Of a stretch of 64,000 nt of DNA, positions 57,275-64,000 are shown piece after piece. The notes beneath the pieces are model-generated. The model was not told the origin of the DNA. It was given only the letters and a program-made list of their open reading frames with translations, and searched no databases. The position numbers were made by a program, and so were the translations under genes. The stretch is from Colletotrichum lupini (lineage: Eukaryota > Ascomycota > Sordariomycetes > Glomerellales > Glomerellaceae), in assembly GCF_023278565.1 (NCBI RefSeq), contig NC_064672.1, forward strand, positions 3,534,001 to 3,598,000, read 5' to 3'. Position 1 is the stretch's first letter. Each line of letters begins with the position of its first letter.

Positions 57275-60200
57275 ATGGCGGATATTATCAAGGCAATTAC
57301 AGGCTGCCTTATGCCTGAAAATCAACGCCTAAAAGGTAGTCAAAATTGGACTACTTGGCTTTCTACTCTTCATATTTATCTTCGACTTTTGAAATTAAAT
57401 ACCTATTTCGAAGTTGAAAACGAATATGAAAATATTACTGAAGAGCAAAAAACCCAATCCTTATTATTAATAAGGCAAAATATTCAACCTGAGCCTCTTT
57501 CACTTATTTTTGATCAAATTGATCCAAAAGAGGCTCTTAATACCCTTAAAGCATCCTATGAGGGTACAGGACCAGTTCTACGTCAACAATTATACCTCGA
57601 ATTCCACGCTATTAGATTGGAGCATTTTAATAGCTTAAATGAGTTTATTAGCTCATTTAAAAGCTATATTTCCAAATTAAAAAGCGTAGGAGCTATTATT
57701 GAGGATATAGACCAAAAAACGGTCTTTATATCAGCCCTAACTAATATCTTTCCGATTTGGGCTGATCGTCAAAGGTCTAATTTAAGACTTAAAGAGCCCC
57801 CTACTTTAGAGGCTCTTATTACGGATATATTAGACGAAAATAGGAGAGAAATCGATACTCCTATGTCTAGTAATACTATTAAGAGTAATAAATACTCTCG
57901 AAATAAGTATAATAAGTCTAAGACTTATTATAAGCAAAATACCAACCCAAATACCAACCCAAATAAGCCCTCAAATTACCCAAATAAGCCCTCAAATAAG
58001 CCCTCATATCAACCCAAACCAAACCAACCCCGAAACCAGCCCCGAAACCAACCAAACCAGCCCAATCTTTTTACGAAAAACCAACGCCCACATGGAGATT
58101 TGAACCCTCAGCCCTTACAATCAAGGAATTATATGGTTAGTGGTTCCGACCACTATACCATAGACCCACTTGATGAAAATTATCAACCTTTTCTCCCTCA
58201 TATATTACCCAACTCGACTCCAAATGATAATTTGGGCCTTTCGGGAGAAAATACCAATAATTCGGCTAATATGGGCACAAATACAACTGAAAGGTGGTTG
58301 TATGATACGGGTTCAACAGTCCATATTACTAATAGTATGGATTTATTCGAAAATTTCGATAATAGGGACAATTTACCCCCTATTCGAACCGGAGCTGGCC
58401 CAGTTTACCCACAGGGTATTGGGGACTTAATTTTACCTATCTATTTACGGGGTAAAATTATACCTATAAGGTTAAAAAATACCTTATATATTCCAGAATT
58501 CCCACTTAATATCTTTTCAGGTATATTACACTACAAAAATGGTGGATATATTGAAAAGAATTATTTAGTGGATTCTGAGGGCAATGTATTTGCTTATTTG
58601 GATTTCAAAAGGCATGGATTTTTCCTTAATATTGCTTGGAAAAATCGAAGGCCTACTACAGGGTACCAACAAAACGATTTGGACCCTAAAAATCAGTATT
58701 TGGATCTAAAAAATATTTTAGAATCCATTCAAAATTCTCTTCATAATATTACTATTAATAATAGTAATATAGAGAAAAATACTGATTATTTATCTGAAAA
58801 TTCAGATAATCAGGCCTATTCAATCACCCAGGAATGGCACGAAAAATTAGGTCATCCTTCTTACCCTTATTTATTAAAAACTGCGAAAATAACTAAGGGA
58901 ATTCCTTTAGACAAATTAAAGGAAAAAGACCTAAATTGCCCGAGCTGTACTACAGCTAAGTTAACTAGGCAACAGCCTAAAATTAACTATAATCGGGCAT
59001 TATTTCCACTAGAAAGGGTCTGTATTGATACAGTTAAAATTACCCCTACTACTATTAGTGGAAATAATTACGCTATTCCGTTTACGGATGATTTTACTGG
59101 TTTTCGAGATGTTGAATTCTCAAAAACCAAAGAGAATATAATTAATATTCTCAAAAACAAACTGGAATTTTATTTTAACCAGTTTAATTCCTACCCTAAG
59201 TATATACGCTTAGATAATGGTACGGAATTCAATATAGGGGAATTATTACCCTATATTAACGAAAAAGGCATTATTTTAGAGCCTTCCACGCCCTATACGC
59301 CCGAGCAAAATGGTATAGCCGAAAGGACTAATAGGGCCCTTATCGAAAAGGCTAGAACTATTTTATTAGCAGAGAAATTACCCCTATATTTATGGGACGT
59401 AATTTTGAAAGAATTAACTAAATTAGTTAATTTTACCGCTAATATACGCCTTGAAAAGACCCCTATGGAGGCTTTTCTCGATTATTTCTTCCCAAAAAGA
59501 AATAATAAGCCGGATTTATCTAATCTAAGAAAAATCGGCTCTAGGGTACTTATTTATTACCCTACTCAAAAGCGAGTCACTTCGAATAAAATGTATACCT
59601 ATACTCAAAATGGTATATATTTAGGAAAAGAAGGTAATAATATATATGTTATATATTGCCCTTCTAATCCTTTTCGATCTCGATTATTACGGACTTCGCA
59701 TATTCGATTTATTCAAAATAATAGAATAGAGGGGGTAGAAAGCGTAAATCCTCCTTTATATTCTAAAATTTTTGATAAAATCGAAGATATTCAGGAAATA
59801 CCTTCTAAAATAGAGGTATTAATTCCCAAATTATCTGAGGAAGAAAAATCTAAATATAAAGATTTTACTCAGAGTATTACCCTACCTCCAGAGCCTAATA
59901 CACTAAAACAGGCTCTAAATAGCTCAGAAAAATCAGAATGGTTAAAAGCTATATATTCTGAGCTAGAGGTTATTATTAAAAAGGGTACTTTATTAGCTAT
60001 AGACCCAAATAAGGTCTATAAAGCTAATAAAAATCCACTATCTACTAGATGGGTCTTTAAACGAAAAATCAATATTAATACTGGTAATATTGATAAATAT
60101 AAGGCCCGATTAGTAGTTAGAGGCTTCGAACAACAGTATGGAGTCGATTATTTCCAAACTTTTGCTTCTGGAAGTAATCCTACTACCTATAGGGTACTTA

Positions 60201-61522
60201 TAGCCCTATCTGCCCCTTTAAACTGGCATATACACCAAATTGACGTTATTGGTGCCTTTTTAAATGGGGATTTATTAGAAGAGGTATATATAGACCCTTC
60301 TAATATACCTTTAACTGAATTTTTTGAAAAATACCCTAATTTAAATACTATAAATTGGGATAAATCAAAAAATCAGTTATTACAGCTTTTAAAAGCCTTA
60401 TATGGGCTCAAACAAAGCCCTAGACAATGGCAACTAAAGCTGAAGTCTATTTTTAATAAAATAGGCTTTTTACCTCTAAAATCCGATGAGGCTACCTATT
60501 TCAACCAGGATTTCAAAAATCCTGCTTTTATTGTTACCCACGTCGATGATTTCCTTATATTTAATAAAAATATTAAATATATAGAGGAAATTAAGGGTAA
60601 AATATCGAAATATATCGATATTAAAGACCTAGGCGAAGCCTCGAATTTCCTAGGCGTCAAAATTACTAGAAATCGGTCTAATAAGACTATTTCTCTCTCT
60701 CAAAGTCATTATATTAAGGAAATTCTTAATAATAATGATTTTTCCAAAGCTAAAATCACTAATATACCTATAAATCCGGGTATATTAAATAGTGATTTAG
60801 GGAACGAAAAAGATGACTATTTACCTTCAAAAGAGCTATTAAAGACCTACCAGCACCTAGTAGGATCTTTAATGTACGCTATGGTTGTGACTAGGGCTGA
60901 TTTAGCTTTTTCAGTCTCTTTCGTCTCCCAATACCTCCATAAGCCCACTATTTACCTACTTAAGGTAGTAAAAGGTATTTATAGATACCTTAGTGGCACT
61001 ATTCACTATAATATTACCTATAATGGTAATATTGGGCCTGTAGAATTAGTAGGCTATACTGATTCTAACTGGGCCGGGTGTAAAAGTACTAGAAAATCAA
61101 CTTCTGGGTACTTATTTACACTAAATGGAGGTCCGATTAGCTGGAAGTCTAAAAAACAGTCTACTATAGCACTTTCTACTACAGAGGCTGAATTTAATGG
61201 ACTTCAGGAAGCTATTCGGGAAGCTATTTGGCTTCAGAATTTATTATCGGAAATAGGTTATCAAGTTAAACCTATTACTATTAAAACCGATAATAATGGG
61301 GCATTATCTCTTGCTTATAATCCTGAATATCACCAAAGGACTAAGCATACTGCCCTATATTATTATTATACTCGACAGGAAGTAGAAAAAGGGAATATTA
61401 AAGTAGAATATCTCCCTTCTACTATAATGCCTGCCGATGGGTTAACAAAACCCTTACCTCGGGTTAAACATAAGGAATTCGTTAAGCTAATAGGCTTAAA
61501 CGATCCTAATAACCCTATTTAA
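57275..61522 (+). CDS. Copia gag-pol polyprotein, intact
   Basis: 1,415 residues from ATG 57275, one frame without frameshift. Order: Gag (about 1-300, capsid-like part LKGSQNWTTWLSTLHIYL), then an Asn/Pro/Lys-rich stretch with no CCHC zinc knuckle; protease with DTGS (D344); integrase with H522, H527, C555, C558 and the DDE triad D585, D647, E683 (CIDTV, RLDNGTEF, NGIAERTNR); reverse transcriptase with TRWVFKRK, QIDVIGAFLNGDL and the catalytic HVDD (D1091, D1092) where most copia elements have YVDD; RNase H with YTDSNWAGC, STTEAEF and KTDNNGAL. Integrase before RT identifies Ty1/copia. Third codon positions are nearly all A/T, unlike host genes. All catalytic residues are present. Confidence 0.96.
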   Translation: MADIIKAITGCLMPENQRLKGSQNWTTWLSTLHIYLRLLKLNTYFEVENEYENITEEQKTQSLLLIRQNIQPEPLSLIFDQIDPKEALNTLKASYEGTGPVLRQQLYLEFHAIRLEHFNSLNEFISSFKSYISKLKSVGAIIEDIDQKTVFISALTNIFPIWADRQRSNLRLKEPPTLEALITDILDENRREIDTPMSSNTIKSNKYSRNKYNKSKTYYKQNTNPNTNPNKPSNYPNKPSNKPSYQPKPNQPRNQPRNQPNQPNLFTKNQRPHGDLNPQPLQSRNYMVSGSDHYTIDPLDENYQPFLPHILPNSTPNDNLGLSGENTNNSANMGTNTTERWLYDTGSTVHITNSMDLFENFDNRDNLPPIRTGAGPVYPQGIGDLILPIYLRGKIIPIRLKNTLYIPEFPLNIFSGILHYKNGGYIEKNYLVDSEGNVFAYLDFKRHGFFLNIAWKNRRPTTGYQQNDLDPKNQYLDLKNILESIQNSLHNITINNSNIEKNTDYLSENSDNQAYSITQEWHEKLGHPSYPYLLKTAKITKGIPLDKLKEKDLNCPSCTTAKLTRQQPKINYNRALFPLERVCIDTVKITPTTISGNNYAIPFTDDFTGFRDVEFSKTKENIINILKNKLEFYFNQFNSYPKYIRLDNGTEFNIGELLPYINEKGIILEPSTPYTPEQNGIAERTNRALIEKARTILLAEKLPLYLWDVILKELTKLVNFTANIRLEKTPMEAFLDYFFPKRNNKPDLSNLRKIGSRVLIYYPTQKRVTSNKMYTYTQNGIYLGKEGNNIYVIYCPSNPFRSRLLRTSHIRFIQNNRIEGVESVNPPLYSKIFDKIEDIQEIPSKIEVLIPKLSEEEKSKYKDFTQSITLPPEPNTLKQALNSSEKSEWLKAIYSELEVIIKKGTLLAIDPNKVYKANKNPLSTRWVFKRKININTGNIDKYKARLVVRGFEQQYGVDYFQTFASGSNPTTYRVLIALSAPLNWHIHQIDVIGAFLNGDLLEEVYIDPSNIPLTEFFEKYPNLNTINWDKSKNQLLQLLKALYGLKQSPRQWQLKLKSIFNKIGFLPLKSDEATYFNQDFKNPAFIVTHVDDFLIFNKNIKYIEEIKGKISKYIDIKDLGEASNFLGVKITRNRSNKTISLSQSHYIKEILNNNDFSKAKITNIPINPGILNSDLGNEKDDYLPSKELLKTYQHLVGSLMYAMVVTRADLAFSVSFVSQYLHKPTIYLLKVVKGIYRYLSGTIHYNITYNGNIGPVELVGYTDSNWAGCKSTRKSTSGYLFTLNGGPISWKSKKQSTIALSTTEAEFNGLQEAIREAIWLQNLLSEIGYQVKPITIKTDNNGALSLAYNPEYHQRTKHTALYYYYTRQEVEKGNIKVEYLPSTIMPADGLTKPLPRVKHKEFVKLIGLNDPNNPI
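58085..58170 (-). other. tRNA-like sequence antisense within copia gag
   Basis: On the minus strand, TGGTATAGTGG (58,160-58,150) matches a pol III A box and GGTTCAAATCT (58,106-58,096) a B box, with about 43 bases between them. GTGGT-CGGA-ACCAC forms a perfect hairpin. The acceptor and T stems do not pair well, so it is a relic or a chance mimic. Confidence 0.3.
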
Positions 61523-61590
61523 CCTATATTATACCCCTAATATAGGTATTTATTTTCCTTATATTTTTATGAATACTTTAAGGAAAATAC

Positions 61591-61675
61591 TCTAGGGTAC
61601 CAAAAGATTGTTCTAGGGTACCAAAAAACTATTCTAGGGTACTAGAAATCTACTCTAGGGTACTTGGTTAGCTAT
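61591..61675 (+). repeat. 21-bp tandem repeat, four copies, in copia 3' region
   Basis: TCTAGGGTAC begins at 61,591, 61,612, 61,633 and 61,654, an exact 21-bp period, with variable A-rich bases between. It lies between the gag-pol stop and the polypurine tract. Confidence 0.85.
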
Positions 61676-61695
61676 TTCAACATAGCTAATAAGGC

Positions 61696-61706
61696 AAAAG
61701 AGGGAG
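61696..61706 (+). other. Copia polypurine tract
   Basis: AAAAGAGGGAG immediately precedes the TG of the 3' LTR, the expected plus-strand primer. Confidence 0.85.
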
Positions 61707-62220
61707 TGTTACGAAGGTAACTTTGTTTACCTTATTATTCGCCTTATTATCAATATTACGTAAGCAAACTATATACCATATTAATCTACGATTTCTGTAG
61801 ATTATTATAGGTATTGATTATGTAAGCAATACTGCTTATATAAGCTTACGTGAGCAGTGGAAAGTACTGGAAGATAACTGAATAATCTGGAATTTACTCG
61901 AGGCGGAATTACGTACTACGATTACGCATTCACTTACGTATATGCTTATTAATTATATCATAATTAATAAGCAATGGAATATTCTAGTAGGAGGTTTTTA
62001 TGCCTATATGTAGGCGTGTATTTGCCTACCTAGACCTTTCGTTAAGCAAGCAACTTCTCATATAGTAATTCAACTATATTACTCTCTTTATTACAAAAAC
62101 CTCTTTTATATACGCTTATTTCCCCTATATTCATATATTCTTGCTTCTATATGAATATTCACTTTTCATATTCTATATAAGAATATCCCGCATTACCTCG
62201 TTAAAGCTATACGTGCTAGA
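61707..62220 (+). repeat. Copia 3' LTR
   Basis: 514 bp, read as identical to the 5' LTR at a constant offset of 5,417 bp. Followed by the right ATATC duplication. Confidence 0.93.
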
Positions 62221-62225
62221 ATATC
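62221..62225. repeat. Target-site duplication, right copy (ATATC)
   Basis: Same five bases as at 56,285-56,289. Removing the element and one copy rejoins the gypsy RNase H reading on the minus strand. Confidence 0.9.
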
Positions 62226-64000
62226 CGATTATCGTTATAGGCTTACGATAGTAAAATAATTAGTAATAATTATCGTAATAAGTTTTAATACGGAGATCTA
62301 GTGGTTATATTTCTTTAGGACCCAGACGAAACCTAGTATTTCTATTTCCGTTGGCTAATATTTTTTTTTAAGCTCGGATAGGGTTCGTAATAAGTATAAT
62401 ACTAGTTAAATAGTACCCTTTAGTAGTAGTTTAGTTAGCTTCCCTTCGTCGTCTATAATTATTTATAGTACTTCTAGCTTAACGTAATAGGCTATAGTAC
62501 TAATGCCCGTCGCTACTATATTAAAATTAATAAATAGCGGTCGTATTAGGTCGTAGTAATATAGCTTAATATTATTTAGTAGGTCGCTACGTACTTTCTC
62601 GAACGCGTGCCGTTCCTTATTAATAATTATAATTAGGACTAATTTTATTTATTATTTACGCCCGGGATCCTTATTAATAATTCGTTTACTATTTTTAGTC
62701 CTTTGTTATAATAAATCTGTCTTTAGTTACTCTAGTAGTTTTATAATAAATATATATCCTAGGACGTTATTATAAAGGTACCTTACGAGGCTAATAAATA
62801 TCTTAAGGTCGCGGAGGGTCGTTAGATATTTAAGTTATCTAAGAGTATCTAACTTTTCTGTTATAGTAAATAGGCCAAAGGCGTCGACGTGTTATCTAAG
62901 AACAGTAGTACTTAGAAATCCCATAAAGGTTTTTAATAGGTTAATACTAATGTTTTTTTATTATAATAAATAAAAGACGGTATCGAGGTTAGTAATATAC
63001 TCCTCTAACGTATCGGATCCGATAATAATATCGTCGTAATATAATTAGGCTAAGACGTTTATAAAAAGGGCGTCTATTTATCGTTAGACATAGGTGTTCG
63101 AGTTTTTATAACTTATTATAGCGTAGTTAAAAGTATACTATTTATTAAGTATAATAATCGTAAAAGCGTCGCGAGATTCGGGGTATACTTATTATTAATA
63201 ATAAAACGAACTTACGTCTATAACCGTAATATAGCGCTTATTTTTAATAATATTAAAAATATCGTCCTACGATCGTATTAAGTAGCTATTTAGGAGTACG
63301 ATCTTATTTAGTCCGCGGATATTAATAACTATACGGCCTTTTTATTTTTTATTAACTTTATACTATATTATAAAAACTAAGAATAAAAACGGCACCGAGT
63401 TTATAGTACGATATAGTCGTCCCTAGTCAATAAGTATATCTAGTTATTTCCGGACGACTTCCTTTTCGTTAACTCCTAAATAGTAAATCTTCCTCGTCTT
63501 AGGGACCTCTTTTTCCTAGCTTAGTTTAAGAGTAATTCGTATCTATTAGTCTTTAGGAACATTAGTAAAGCCGGTGTCCTTAAAGACGTTTTAGAAATAG
63601 TTTAATAGGGGTATAAAGTAGTCTGCTTTATTAGCTCTATCGTATATCGTAATTCTAGTTATATATTTCTTTATTCGGTCCGTCGGCTAGACCTTTATTA
63701 GCTTAGAAGTTATAGCCTTATCTAGCTTATTATCCGTACTACCGAAATTAGCCGCTATGCTTACTTAGTCGTCGTTAACTTACTAGTAGTAGGTATCTTT
63801 AATAATTAAATTAAGGGAGCCGACCTTGGCTTTCGCGGGGATTATAATAGGTTTATTAGTATTATTAATAGTTATAATATAGTATATATTCTCGTTAGCT
63901 AATAATACGTAAAATACGAACTTATTATGCGGTACTAGTTTAAATAGTAGGTCTTCGTTAGTTATTACGGAATATAGAACTAGGAATAAGGAAGATATAT
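62226..64000 (-). mobile_element. RIP-degraded Ty3/gypsy element, right part (RT and upstream)
   Basis: Continuation of the relic interrupted by copia. Same CA/TG depletion. The minus strand reads reverse transcriptase (about 63,480-62,970) and then the connection/RNase H region towards 62,226. DNA from 63,500 to the window end is RIP-mutated too and probably holds protease/gag upstream of RT, not identified. Confidence 0.8.
62970..63480 (-). pseudogene. Ty3/gypsy reverse transcriptase, RIP-inactivated
   Basis: Minus-strand reading in one frame shows RIVINIRGLNKIVLLNSY, KRYITVIDVSSFYY, YPESRDAFTIIILNK-stop-YTFNYAIISYKNS and LYYDDIIIGSDTLEEYINNL. The active-site YYDD is still visible. Stops TAG/TAA replace residues that are Gln (or Trp) in gypsy RTs, at least ten in about 150 codons. 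Confidence 0.88.

Larger units (their letters stand above)
56290..62220 (+). mobile_element. Complete Ty1/copia LTR retrotransposon
   Basis: 5,931-bp element: LTR 56,290-56,803, primer-binding site, AT-rich leader, one gag-pol ORF 57,275-61,522, a 3' region with four 21-bp repeats, polypurine tract, and LTR 61,707-62,220. The two 514-bp LTRs show no difference in my base-by-base reading. ATATC is duplicated on both sides. CA and TG are common inside, unlike the surrounding RIP-mutated DNA, so it inserted after the host sequence was mutated and has not itself been mutated visibly. It is likely recent and potentially competent. Confidence 0.95.

Noticed and set aside
1..64000. CRISPR arrays, bacterial operons or phage features
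   Set aside because: The window is eukaryotic: introns, fungal genes and LTR elements. The repeats at 23,620-24,020 and 61,591-61,675 lack the direct-repeat/unique-spacer pattern.

Overview
The window is nuclear DNA of a filamentous ascomycete. Evidence: short GT-AG introns with GTAAGT-type donors, compact intron-poor genes separated by kilobase-scale spacers, Sordariomycete-type gene products (a Het-C incompatibility protein, a CYS3/MetR bZIP, a Chl4/Mis15 kinetochore protein), and a sharp switch at about 52.4 kb into AT-rich DNA with the signature of repeat-induced point mutation (RIP). I would place it in Sordariomycetes; the genus cannot be read from the sequence alone.

Bases 1-52,400 are gene-rich with balanced composition. 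In order: the 5' end of RNR1 (-); a TatD-type nuclease (+); CHL4/Mis15 (-); a CYS3/MetR-like sulfur regulator (+); a small conserved protein with a mitochondrial-type N-terminus (-); a vWA-domain protein (-); a PLP-dependent aminotransferase in seven exons (+); a long coiled-coil protein whose frame is interrupted by one UAG (-); an RBM39/Rsd1-like SR splicing factor (-); fatty acid 2-hydroxylase SCS7 (-); Het-C (+); a mitochondrial PP2C phosphatase (-); a BTB-like protein (+); the high-affinity iron permease FTR1 (-) and the FET3 ferroxidase (+) as a divergent pair; and phosphatidylinositol synthase PIS1 (-). Exon joins were worked out by hand and each gives an in-frame product.

The genes are mostly unrelated housekeeping functions. 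FTR1 and FET3 are the clear functional pair: ferroxidase and permease form one reductive iron-uptake complex, share a 2.5-kb promoter, and that promoter carries three exact ATCWGATAA sites for the iron GATA repressor. RNR1 has a cluster of ACGCGT (MCB) boxes, two of them inside a perfect 15-bp inverted repeat.

Bases 52,400-64,000 are a transposon graveyard with one young resident. A RIP-destroyed Ty3/gypsy polyprotein lies on the minus strand (RT at about 63.4-63.0 kb, RNase H end at about 56.2 kb, integrase at about 55.5-55.2 kb). It is split by a full-length Ty1/copia element (56,290-62,220) with two LTRs that look identical, a 5-bp ATATC target duplication, an intact 1,415-codon gag-pol ORF and a copia-type primer site matching the anticodon region of initiator tRNA-Met.

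The most interesting signal is at 19,773-19,775. A UAG codon stands exactly where the coding frame continues for another 250 codons, and the A lies in the loop of a predicted five-pair hairpin. UAG-to-UGG correction by the A-to-I mRNA editing known from sexual development of Sordariomycetes is the most attractive explanation; a simple nonsense mutation or a base error are the alternatives.
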